This document shows positions 12,501 through 17,530 of a stretch of DNA of 64,000 nucleotides, in pieces. The notes below the pieces were generated by a model that was not told the origin of the DNA, did not search any database, and saw only the letters and a program-made list of their open reading frames with translations. The stretch's first letter is position 1; every line of letters starts with the position of its first letter. The stretch comes from Symbiodinium sp. CCMP2592 (Eukaryota > Sar > Dinophyceae > Suessiales > Symbiodiniaceae). The stretch is taken from assembly GCA_905221615.1 (NCBI GenBank), contig CAJNDT010000507.1, positions 1 through 64,000 of the forward strand, read 5' to 3'. A program made the translations under genes and the position numbers.

Positions 12501-15500
12501 AGGCTCGTAGTAGAAAGTGAACACCATCGCTGAGCAGCTCGTGCAGTAGAAGACAAACCTGACGGATTCGTCCTTCCTCAGATTTCGAGCGAGGCCTTGC
12601 ATTCACCCTCCAAACCACGAGGAACGGTCTATGCCGGCCGACAAGCTTCTTCAAGGTCCGAGGGTTCACAGAAACTGGGCTAGCACTCGTGACTTGCACA
12701 GGCTCAAGCACACGCAGACCGACTTCCAGGGCCTTCTCAGACAAGTCCTCACTCACACAGTCGATCTCGATCAAGTCAGCTCGGTACTCACGAAGCTTCC
12801 TAGCTGACTGGACGCGGTTTGCATAGACCTGTGCCTCGGTCTCCCAAGCTTGCAGCACCAGTTTGGCTGAACCACTCAACCGCTTTCTCACTCCCGCCTT
12901 CAGCACAAAGCAACCAAAATCCTCGCAGCATAGAGGAGCATCGGCGGATCCTTGAGGATGTACGGGTAGCACAGGAGGATCGCCTGCTCGCTCTTGGGCT
13001 AGAAGTAGCCCCGCTCCTCGAACTGACGTCTCATCTCGGACGGCATCTCGTCTCGAGCGTCCACATCCCAATCGTCGCGACCCATCCTTTCCTCCCAGAG
13101 GTTCACGTCGTTGGCCTGACTCATGAGGATCTCGTCGACCTCCTGTGCCGTGAGCCCGCCCGGGCCTTCCTCCTCGTTGGGGTTCTCCTCCTCGCGGCGT
13201 TGGAACAGGCGAGGTTGCCGGCTCTGTCGACCTTGGCCGGTTGTCTCGACGCTCATGTCGGTGTCCGAGCTTGCCGCCGATCGTCCCGAGTGCCATTGAC
13301 GAGGTGGCATTCTCTGCCCATTCATACGGAAGAGGCTCGGACTCTGAGTCTGAGGACCCCAGCTCGGTCTCGGAGGAGGCGGCGGCGTCAGTCCCAAGTG
13401 TCCAGCTTTGGCCTGTGATGGCTCCCGCGAGGATGCCGACAAGCGCTGCCACGACCCGTCCGAAGCGCCGCCTTTGTCCTCGCTCTGGTCCTTGGGTTTT
13501 CCTTTGGCCTTTGCGAGCTTCTTTTTCTGGGCATCGGTCAATCCCAGAGGTGTCTTCGCGCTTGGATTGGCCTTGGGCACGGCCTCCAGCGCTTCCCCAC
13601 TCAGCGTGAGAACCCAACGGCTCCCGCAGGAGTCGCAAATGCGAATCCTTTGGCCTCCGGCGGCATATGTCCGAGTGCCCGTGCCAGAGGTGTGGTCGCA
13701 CTTCGCCGGGCTCTTGCGGTAATGGTTCAGCTGCAAAGCACTGGAAGCCGCCATCGCCGCTTGAGTCCCCATCATTGTCACTGCCGAACAGGGCTCCATG
13801 TACATCTTTAACACCATATCCTTCAACTTCGGGCGAAGCGTAGCCGCCGAGTAGTACAGCACCGCCATCTGGGTCGTGTAAATGAACTCCTGAAGATGCA
13901 CCAGCAACATCCTCCAGTTCGTCAACCATCTCGGATGAGGATCTCGAGGCATGTGGAGGTCGGGCTGCTACTTTCGAATTGCTGATGGCTTGAAGCCTCA
14001 CTCTGCTGGGCGGAAAAGCTTTGTCGTGCAGCACATCGGGGGGTCCCTGTCCACTGAACTGCATGGTGGAGTACTTGCCGGGCCAGTCGAAAGCATGGTT
14101 GGGCCACTCATCAATCTTAATCGCAAGATGCCCGCAAGGACTCAAAAACAGGTCTGTTGACTTGCCAAAGGCCTTGAAGTAGACAGTACCCTCCAAAAGA
14201 TCCGGAACAGCCCCAAGCGCCTCCATGGTCCGCCTGGAGAGTAGTCCCGGCGCCGGAGCTTCGACCTCGCTGATTCCAAGCATCACCGCTTCCCCAGCAA
14301 TCCCAGCAGGGTAGAGAAACCGTCCCTTGCTCGGCATGCCACTGGTGGGACCAAAAGAAAATCGACAAACTTCTTCAAAGCGGAGTGGCACAAGAGGCAG
14401 AATCTCGCTACACTTCTGCTGATGCCAAACACTCCCCGCGACCTGACGTTGACACCCAGTATCAGCTATCATGTAAGAGGCGTCTTCGCAAGTGCTCAAC
14501 ATTATCGACGGGGGTCTCGGCACTCTGAACACTCTCACGTTTTGCTCCGTAGGGGCAGGCTGCGAGCTCACCATCCAGCTCGTTTGGAGCACCTTCAGCG
14601 TCCAGTTCCAAGTCTGCCGGGTCACATGCGGGCAATCCCTGATCCAGTGGTCACTTGCCCCGCATCCAAGGCACAAGGATCCTTTCAGCCTGTTCTGGCG
14701 ATCAGCTCCGGCGGCTCCACCAGCACCTCCAGGCTTGCCCTTCTTGCCGCTCGCCTTGCCCTTGGGATGACCCTTTCCGGACGGCGATCCCTTTCCTTTG
14801 GACTTGCCGCCCTTCTTGCCGCCCGACTTGCCCGGCGACTTGCCTTTGCCTTTGCCCTGAACATAAAATCCCCGACTTTGCACCAAACCGGCAAGCTTCT
14901 TGGACGTGACCGTCAGTGCCTCAGCCGCCGCCAGGAGCGCGGACATATCCTCAGGCACCTCCTCGGTCGGCTGCGAGTCGCCGGCCTCCTCGCGGATCAA
15001 CTCTTCATCGTCATCCTCGTTGCCCTCTTCTTCGTGATTGGGCTCGTACTCGAAATCCTCGCCCTGGTTCTCCTCTTCGGGCTCGTAGTCCCCGCCTTGG
15101 TCCACGGTCTCATCCTCGCCGTCCCACTCAGTGTGCCACTGAGTCCACCGTCCGCTGGACTGCGATCTCGGGTTCCGGCGATTCCCGTGAGTGGCAGAAG
15201 ACTTGTATGTAGATACCCGGGAGGTAGAGGATCTCGTAGTGGTAGAGCGCGAAGATAACGATGACAAACCCTTGGGGAGACCCGTTATGCTCATGCCAGG
15301 AGGATACTGTATGCGGAGGGCCTCAAGCACGCTCTTCATTTCGTAGCGGTTGCCAGCTGCCAAAAGTATCGAAGCAGTGGCCTTCTCGTCCAAGCGTAAC
15401 CCGTCCAACAACTTAATCACCCTGGCCTGCTCGGGGTACTCCGGGACCTTGTTCTCGGACAACTTTCTCTCGAGGAGCCTGAAACGGCGAATAAACGCCG

Positions 15501-16056
15501 TGATGGACTCCCCCTGCATTCTCCCAATCGACTCAAACTCCCTGATGACACCCCCTTGTCTGAAAATTTCCCTCTCGCCGAAGGCCTTCTCCAAGTCTCC
15601 CAACAGTCGGGAGACTCCGTCAGGATGATCGAACCGATCATCGGAAACCTCCTCAAACTCAAGCTCTGCCTCGCCCGTAAGCTTCTCCAAGGCGCGAAGA
15701 GCCTGCTCGTTCGGCGGGAGGAACTCCTTGGTGATCTTGACCCATCGAAGAAGCCGTCGGCGGTAATGCCTCAAGCAGTAGGGATCTCTCTCCACGTCGC
15801 CATCAAACTCCGGGGCTTGCGGAACTGCTCCTGAGCGCCACTTATGTTCAGTGGCCGAAGAGCCTGTGCCACCGCATACCCCACGCTTTCGTCGTCGTCC
15901 ACTGCCCTGACTGGGCACGTCGTCGGCCGCGCCGGCGCCTGTCAAGGCGCTGTCGTCTTGGCCAGCGCTCTCGGCGCTTCCGCGCTCGAAGGTGTCGTCG
16001 TACTCGGCCTCGTGACCAAAGTCGAAAAGATCATCATCGAACATCGGAGCTGCCAT
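6538..16056 (-). CDS. Giant copia-type gag-pol polyprotein (3172 aa)
   Basis: Encodes all functions for copying the element: capsid, protease, integrase, reverse transcriptase and RNase H, in one frame. The ATG at 16054-16056 is chosen because an in-frame TAG lies four codons upstream. Order by residue: gag core 80-255; acidic tract 310-370; Gly/Lys/Ser basic tract 400-450; CCHC knuckle 462-475; protease with D-T-G at 532-534; middle section 690-1460; integrase zinc finger 1483-1519 and D1546/D1605/E1641 core; Pro/Ser linker to about 2095; zinc ribbon 2101-2118; octapeptide repeats 2189-2248; 2OG-Fe(II) oxygenase-like module about 2385-2535; reverse transcriptase 2630-2890 with D2738 and D2836/D2837; RNase H with D2989, E3041, D3084, D3129. 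All core catalytic residues are present. The part between about 760 and 1030 may not be in the ancestral frame. Cleavage sites cannot be placed. Confidence 0.93.
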   Translation of the reverse strand: MAAPMFDDDLFDFGHEAEYDDTFERGSAESAGQDDSALTGAGAADDVPSQGSGRRRKRGVCGGTGSSATEHKWRSGAVPQAPEFDGDVERDPYCLRHYRRRLLRWVKITKEFLPPNEQALRALEKLTGEAELEFEEVSDDRFDHPDGVSRLLGDLEKAFGEREIFRQGGVIREFESIGRMQGESITAFIRRFRLLERKLSENKVPEYPEQARVIKLLDGLRLDEKATASILLAAGNRYEMKSVLEALRIQYPPGMSITGLPKGLSSLSSRSTTTRSSTSRVSTYKSSATHGNRRNPRSQSSGRWTQWHTEWDGEDETVDQGGDYEPEEENQGEDFEYEPNHEEEGNEDDDEELIREEAGDSQPTEEVPEDMSALLAAAEALTVTSKKLAGLVQSRGFYVQGKGKGKSPGKSGGKKGGKSKGKGSPSGKGHPKGKASGKKGKPGGAGGAAGADRQNRLKGSLCLGCGASDHWIRDCPHVTRQTWNWTLKVLQTSWMVSSQPAPTEQNVRVFRVPRPPSIMLSTCEDASYMIADTGCQRQVAGSVWHQQKCSEILPLVPLRFEEVCRFSFGPTSGMPSKGRFLYPAGIAGEAVMLGISEVEAPAPGLLSRRTMEALGAVPDLLEGTVYFKAFGKSTDLFLSPCGHLAIKIDEWPNHAFDWPGKYSTMQFSGQGPPDVLHDKAFPPSRVRLQAISNSKVAARPPHASRSSSEMVDELEDVAGASSGVHLHDPDGGAVLLGGYASPEVEGYGVKDVHGALFGSDNDGDSSGDGGFQCFAAEPLPQEPGEVRPHLWHGHSDICRRRPKDSHLRLLREPLGSHAEWGSAGGRAQGQSKREDTSGIDRCPEKEARKGQRKTQGPERGQRRRFGRVVAALVGILAGAITGQSWTLGTDAAASSETELGSSDSESEPLPYEWAENATSSMALGTIGGKLGHRHERRDNRPRSTEPATSPVPTPRGGEPQRGGRPGRAHGTGGRRDPHESGQRREPLGGKDGSRRLGCGRSRRDAVRDETSVRGAGLLLAQERAGDPPVLPVHPQGSADAPLCCEDFGCFVLKAGVRKRLSGSAKLVLQAWETEAQVYANRVQSARKLREYRADLIEIDCVSEDLSEKALEVGLRVLEPVQVTSASPVSVNPRTLKKLVGRHRPFLVVWRVNARPRSKSEEGRIRQVCLLLHELLSDGVHFLLRACEDEVFLSGLELRQLQAAPGVRLQNRDGVTYMTNLPELLATIFANQVEAQPLKEEIQLIKALQDVLHQRGDERWNQNWQVFSGLPGDDEAWVCDVHHDDPWENFDLLWEPPGEPQTSSVFFLDISRQEESWKPLLQEAEQRLKNLATNGVTLKPSPYLERVKALVPWKLQRVQIFRAPKQRRLPAEVSQEGTQHRGAALMHNDDTIVFEAEKISSIIQAPTGKFTKPVRIAIFFYGDAPATSMNDQENELPEQPKNRPEPREGEPHEKMHVHQPGYRDITFPGVDIPSWMQQVLRRLHCNLGHPPKETLVRHLAIAKASEAALKGARHLRCEVCLRVSPPHQPRVSKAFQARRFNDRMSMDIIYLKDIRGGTHMFLNCVDDATCYQAASRLLSRSEENVVSNLVNGWFCFFGPPDELTIDAEGAFRGMRFESLHAQLNVDVRCIPPDSHWQLGKAERHGQALRYNASRLINQFAALTVAEVNVCVASAVQAKNRLMRRSGSSPNQWVFGKDPKLPGALLSDGGSIESAQLTSDSERLMQIESIRVQAMNNHHEFEANQALRSALLRKSRPYRGEFYPGQKIAYFRKRTAAGDGEGTVEGYRQGIVVSLDRNPNSNVAANLWIRNSRGRLVQASPEQCRPVFGEEWWSPDPADLEVLRKFDKDVQLHPRAFRHSDHPGPADDRQIAEAIDAQLPPQLSEPSQDEPLQPQAGTPVVPEDDTEQAPRPTPLTLDPAGRPVLESPMFSPLMLIPPTPRSAPGTPRTRARSRSVPRQGAERDGGGVPEQDPTSSNLAPSGLPPREDEGDFQRAVSGSDLTNLPGQDPSSNRAPSGPPGMSRRTSSASTRGVSRQVSGVEPMSKIVETESPGGRGLKRSPSVAVGELAADSEGVRKLSSAPNSSTGPTPLSAEPESSFLLYCQGCGEQYRNFPGRCGRCNSQHAVTDVRDVVSWLDEVKEREAFDKLLGVTRDHVEPAPSLKDPQVQDVIDDYQSHVAAAASRAALPASEPHVLQASQLHAPQALQPHVPQASQPHVPQALQPHVLQASQLDAPQALQPYAPQALQPHASLSTTTTTAVKVPSTLHRLDVLRRHARGQHLRQGWDGSPDEVPGIYVHEAFLTAAYVFGNADQEEGVFAPHAEPHTTSIASETTTSNYPTTSKPPPLSESLAALLLKREDFSHDSCHQLLQTATYKPVDRQCLSASSGNAGSLTLGYFSHGRQHGFTKATDNNRALLKYVNAYLKHHGLQGKTSSVFIGRNIRSRYHKDVHNSKGAANWSIALGNHVGGHLWVEAEYDSANSGEIVRRSVKGKKVYGKFHDNYQKLVQFDPDNYHGTEEYVGERFVITAYQTRLADLASEDSLKKMRKLGFKQGGKHVTFTTATTADFTPDLPKEIRPLWEVFPVKEQSSAGQEAEKVIAMESSSDEEGCDGSSGFGARRAAQQARKKEVHWQSMTEDEIEPFVEALRKEWSEWQKWASCSPVHVKEGAIAPHLVLRSRVCYRWKPAASGFKAKARVVVAGFRDPHLPLLTRDAPVLARASLHLLLQWAATFRVKLWNADAKSAFLQGDPDSERPEPIFMKPPGDPLALQAVPEWRVKTLLYKLSAPVYGQSNAPRQWYNHFSRVLRELSWESHSLDPCLFLYRHDNKVVALLGLHVDDLLSCALPGYEEVLNRVESKFTWGSPWTSGDFTFVGRHIKQWPDGSITVDQASYVEEVPATRVKLDDAELLSQHPELVTEFRSGIGSLQWLASTSRGDIASDVSLLQKPPTQLTVADLKEVNAVLRYVRATASACIKITPIDVDQLIFVAYGDSGFANAPGNKSQGGLVIVATDRVAKNQETSASLLEWKSYRHQRVLRSTLAAEAAALDRTHDHAHFLAMTFSEMCDATFISTLNDRPLFEVIPVTDARSLWDSVHRLTTSFQEKRVELDVAALRQTCKGLRWVPSEQQLADALTKRSRALRDSFREWMSNPVVKLKDSKTPADLLGTSANAAWR
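6652..7119 (-). other. RNase H domain of the polyprotein
   Basis: Residues about 2980-3135. Acidic residues expected in copia RNase H are present: D2989 in A-Y-G-D-S, E3041 in L-A-A-E-A, D3084 in V-T-D-A-R-S and D3129 in L-A-D-A-L-T-K. The domain degrades RNA in the RNA-DNA hybrid during reverse transcription. It ends about 40 residues before the stop. Confidence 0.9.
7387..8169 (-). other. Reverse transcriptase domain (copia type)
   Basis: Residues about 2630-2890. Conserved blocks in order: V-V-A-G-F (2696-2700), W-N-A-D-A-K-S-A-F-L-Q-G with catalytic D2738, the Y-G-Q-S/P-R-Q-W segment near 2787-2796, and L-H-V-D-D with D2836 and D2837 (codons 7546-7554). Most copia enzymes read Y-V-D-D; here histidine replaces tyrosine. 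No frameshift or stop interrupts the domain. Confidence 0.93.
8452..8904 (-). other. Embedded 2-oxoglutarate/Fe(II) oxygenase-like module
   Basis: Residues about 2385-2535. Visible pattern: H2445-x-D2447 (iron ligands), an A-L-G-x6-G-x-L-W-V-E strand (G2467), then F-D-x4-H2513 (third ligand) and G-E-R2522-F-V-I-T-A-Y, with the arginine nine residues after the distal histidine. That HxD...H...R arrangement with flanking beta-strand sequence is the signature of the double-stranded beta-helix 2OG-Fe(II) dioxygenases (the prolyl hydroxylase/AlkB/TET-JBP superfamily). Standard copia polyproteins lack it. Its substrate cannot be told from sequence; nucleic acid or protein hydroxylation or demethylation are open options. 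I believe similar modules occur in other dinoflagellate retroelement proteins, but this is recollection. All proposed catalytic residues are intact. Confidence 0.72.
9313..9492 (-). repeat. 24-bp tandem repeat encoding octapeptides
   Basis: About seven copies of a 24-bp unit encode an eight-residue repeat of the form Q-P-H-V-P-Q-A-L with alternation of A-L and A-S endings (residues 2189-2248). The unit length keeps the frame. The segment sits between the zinc ribbon and the oxygenase-like module and probably acts as a flexible spacer. Copy number is likely to vary between element copies. Confidence 0.85.
9703..9756 (-). other. CxxC...CxxC zinc ribbon in the polyprotein
   Basis: C2101-x2-C2104 and C2115-x2-C2118 with a ten-residue loop between the pairs form a compact zinc-ribbon-like motif. 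It follows a long Pro/Ser/Arg-rich linker (about 1850-2095). Its function is unknown; nucleic-acid or protein binding is possible. Not part of canonical copia architecture. Confidence 0.6.
10957..11610 (-). other. Integrase: HHCC zinc finger and DDE core
   Basis: Residues 1483-1700. The N-terminal finger is H1483-x4-H1488...C1516-x2-C1519. The rve-type core has D1546 (S-M-D-I-I-Y), D1605 (L-T-I-D-A-E-G) and E1641 (L-G-K-A-E-R-H), with exactly 35 residues between the last two, the classical DD35E spacing. The 5-bp target duplication fits this enzyme. A C-terminal region with Y-P-G-Q-K-I-A-Y follows at 1761-1768. Confidence 0.93.
12367..12789 (-). other. Rossmann-like, possibly degenerate cytosine methyltransferase-like region
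   Basis: Residues about 1090-1230. The series L-I-E-I-D-C...G-L-R-V-L-E-P (1095-1118), R-P-F-L-V-V-W-R-V (1143-1151), V-H-F-L-L-R-A-C-E-D (1179-1188) and T-N-L-P-E-L-L (1218-1224) resembles, in order and spacing, motifs I, IV and VI of C5-cytosine methyltransferases as found in some dinoflagellate retroelement polyproteins. The catalytic Pro-Cys of motif IV is absent and the motif I glycines are lost, so any such domain is probably not catalytic. Low confidence; no strict signature survives. Confidence 0.35.
12999..13952 (-). CDS. Overlapping +1-frame open reading frame (317 aa), protein-like
   Basis: This frame is shifted +1 relative to the polyprotein and is open for 317 codons. Its content looks like real protein: C85-x-H87...C106-x2-C109 (a zinc-binding-like pair at 13626-13700, preceded by H-Y-R-K-S-P-A-K), a Lys-rich helix with D-A-Q-K-K-K-L-A-K, a Pro/Gln-rich stretch, and an acidic end with E-V-D-E-I-L and W-E-E-R-M-G-R-D-D-W. 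The first 50 or so residues look less natural, so the true switch from the main frame may lie near 13750-13800. It ends at a TAG (12999-13001). I think this is the ancestral pol frame, displaced by compensating indels or reached by frameshifting, rather than a separate gene. Confidence 0.45.
   Translation of the reverse strand: MPRDPHPRWLTNWRMLLVHLQEFIYTTQMAVLYYSAATLRPKLKDMVLKMYMEPCSAVTMMGTQAAMAASSALQLNHYRKSPAKCDHTSGTGTRTYAAGGQRIRICDSCGSRWVLTLSGEALEAVPKANPSAKTPLGLTDAQKKKLAKAKGKPKDQSEDKGGASDGSWQRLSASSREPSQAKAGHLGLTPPPPPRPSWGPQTQSPSLFRMNGQRMPPRQWHSGRSAASSDTDMSVETTGQGRQSRQPRLFQRREEENPNEEEGPGGLTAQEVDEILMSQANDVNLWEERMGRDDWDVDARDEMPSEMRRQFEERGYF
13402..13464 (-). other. Hydrophobic segment in the main frame
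   Basis: Residues 865-885 (F-G-R-V-V-A-A-L-V-G-I-L-A-G-A-I-T-G...) form a possible membrane-spanning helix after an Arg/Lys-rich tract and before an acidic Ser-rich tract. Because the alternative frame is also open here, the segment may simply be out-of-frame translation. Confidence 0.3.
14137..14514 (-). other. Retropepsin-type aspartic protease
   Basis: Residues about 515-640. The catalytic D-T-G is at 532-534 (codons 14455-14463), preceded by Y-M-I-A and followed by C-Q-R-Q-V-A-G. The second half, P-G-L-L-S-R-R-T-M-E-A-L-G-A near 603-616 followed by G-T-V-Y-F, matches the C-terminal strands of retropepsins. It would cleave the polyprotein. Confidence 0.85.
14632..14673 (-). other. CCHC zinc knuckle (nucleocapsid)
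   Basis: C462-x2-C465-x4-H470-x4-C475 is a perfect gag-type zinc knuckle that would bind the element's RNA. It directly follows the basic tract and precedes the protease, as in other copia gag proteins. Confidence 0.93.
14683..14859 (-). other. Gly/Lys/Ser-rich basic tract of gag
   Basis: Residues 400-458 are almost entirely G, K, S and P in G-K-G-K and G-K-K-G-K units, probably an RNA-binding tail next to the zinc knuckle. The upstream acidic block (310-370) is rich in E and D. Basic tracts of this style are common in dinoflagellate gag proteins, in my recollection. Confidence 0.8.
15292..15819 (-). other. Gag capsid-like core
   Basis: Residues about 80-255. Helical, charged sequence beginning F-D-G-D with W-V-K-I-T-K and L-T-G-E-A, then F-E-S-I-G-R-M-Q-G-E-S-I-T-A-F-I-R-R-F near 174-192, which resembles the retrotransposon gag/UBN2-type capsid fold. 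It would form the virus-like particle. Confidence 0.7.
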
Positions 16057-16110
16057 CAGGAAACACTACCGTAGCTTAGCTAGGAGTACTGCAACCTGCG
16101 TCGCTACCAG
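16057..16110 (-). promoter_or_regulatory. 5' leader with primer-binding site
   Basis: The leader is only 54 bases. On the element strand, one base after the 5' LTR, it reads TGGTAGCGACGCAGGTT (plus-strand 16093-16109). TGG pairs with the CCA end of a tRNA; the next bases imply a tRNA with discriminator A and an acceptor strand beginning A-G-C. The A1-U72 pair this implies is typical of eukaryotic initiator tRNA-Met, the usual copia primer. Assignment to that tRNA is inference. Confidence 0.65.
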
Positions 16111-16277
16111 TGAGAACTTAGCCGTGTAGCTAGGAGCCTGGATCTACAGCAACTCCTAGTGCAGGTAGCTCAAAGCTCTTTTGCGCACGCGCTCCCTTCC
16201 CTGCTGAGCCTCCGAGAGCGCCGATTCGTGAGTCTTCATGGCATGTAAACACGGCTGACGACTTTATTCGTTTAGCA
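16111..16277 (-). repeat. 5' LTR (167 bp)
   Basis: No difference from 6343-6509 was seen in a base-by-base reading. It should hold the promoter for the element's RNA. The AATAAA hexamer is at plus-strand 16263-16268. Confidence 0.95.
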
Positions 16278-16282
16278 CAGGG
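16278..16282. repeat. Target-site duplication CAGGG (right copy)
   Basis: Matches 6338-6342 exactly, so the pre-insertion site read ...TTTAGGTG-CAGGG-CGCCTGTCG... Confidence 0.93.
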
Positions 16283-17383
16283 CGCCTGTCGTAGAGATGA
16301 GCGGCATCAATCTGTGTGTAGTTGCCGGCGATGCGACGCAAAGTCTGGATTGCCTCGCGAAGGGCAAGTTCAAAGAGGGTCCGGGCGTGGGAAGGGCATT
16401 CCTTTTTGTTTAAAACGCGCTTTGTCTTGAGGCAAGCTCAGCTTGCTCAAGTGCTGCTGCTACTGAGACTCTGTCCTGCGAATTTGTGGCTTCGGACGCT
16501 TGTTGTGGAAACCCAAGCAACTCAAGTTCCCACGCTCAACATGGTTCTTGAGCTGACAGGCTGTTGCAGGGTCTGCGATGGTGGACTCAAGCTGCCTACG
16601 ACCCGAAGACCTCGGCTCTGAAGCTTCTCAGTCCAAACTGTTCCGTGCCCGTCCGAGGATCCTACGACTACATGCATCAACAATGTCGAGCACGAGGGAA
16701 AGACGTCCCGAATGCGCCAGCAAGGACCCCAAGTCTTTTCCACCGCGTGGACCATGCCAGCGCCTTTGCATCTTCGCGGCCGCAATCGGAGGTCAGGTCC
16801 TCTGCTTTGCTTTGTTCGAGGGGTGGTCCCTTGAGTTCCGGTCTTTGCACTTGGATGCTGCGCATTCGACGGAGCGAACCGACACCAAGTGAGGTAGACA
16901 ACCAGTATGTTGGCGATTCCATAGGCCTTGATACCAGCCGCTTTCAGACATATAGATGCCCATGACTGTCCTGAGAGCAACTCCGATGGCTGAGGAGGTG
17001 CAGCTTCCGCGGTCTTGCCTGCGAGGCCTGAGAACTCCCTCGAAGCCTCTTCTCCAGTCTCGACAAACAAGATGGAGAATCCACACGTACTCGCTTTAGG
17101 GCGGCTACAAGCAAAGGAGACAAGGTTACATAGTATCAAACAAAAAGGAGAAGCCACGCGAATTCGCTTTAGTGAGGTTAAGATGAAGACAAAGATAACA
17201 TCAGTCTCATCTTCTCTGACAAACAAGAAGTAAAAAATCCGCAAACACATTAGCAATGCAACAGCAGCATAACCAAAAGGACTTTGCAGGCAACTGCGGC
17301 AGTCGAGACTTCAATCAAAACCGGCCCCGGCCAGGAGGCAAAGGGTCGGTCGAAGTAATAAGAGTCTGCTTATTTTGGCCACT

Positions 17384-17530
17384 CCTGTGGAGTCAAGTTC
17401 TCGCTCCGAATCTAACCTTTCTGGGTCGACTTGGTCTCTCCTTCCGGCAACAAACCCACCCCTGTGGAGTTAGTGTCGCACTCCGAAACTAACTTGTCTT
17501 GAAGGAGTTGGGTTTCTGCTACCGGAAAGT
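17384..17530. repeat. Imperfect 77-bp direct duplication with internal inverted repeat
   Basis: CCTGTGGAGT followed by a CTCCGAA-CTAAC block occurs at 17384 and again at 17461. Within it, TTCCGGCAACAAACCCA near 17441 is roughly inverse-complementary to TGGGTTTCTGCTACCGGAA near 17509, so part can fold into a hairpin. Confidence 0.5.

Larger units (their letters stand above)
6343..16277 (-). mobile_element. Complete copia-type (Ty1/copia, Pseudoviridae-like) LTR retrotransposon
   Basis: The element is 9,935 bp and is transcribed on the minus strand. Seen directly: two 167-bp direct LTRs that look identical by eye, TG...CA termini, matching CAGGG duplications, a primer-binding site next to the 5' LTR, and one uninterrupted 3172-codon frame filling nearly all of the interior. 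Integrase lies upstream of reverse transcriptase, which is the Ty1/copia order (gypsy elements have the reverse). Identical LTRs and an open frame imply a recent insertion; whether it is still active is inference. The total length and polyprotein are far larger than typical copia elements (about 5 kb; 1300-1700 residues), because of extra modules between protease and integrase and between integrase and reverse transcriptase. There is no env-like gene. Confidence 0.95.

Noticed and set aside
6538..16056. Numerous plus-strand and off-frame open frames inside the retrotransposon
   Set aside because: They are shadows of the polyprotein frame, except the +1 frame at 12999-13952, which has its own protein-like features.
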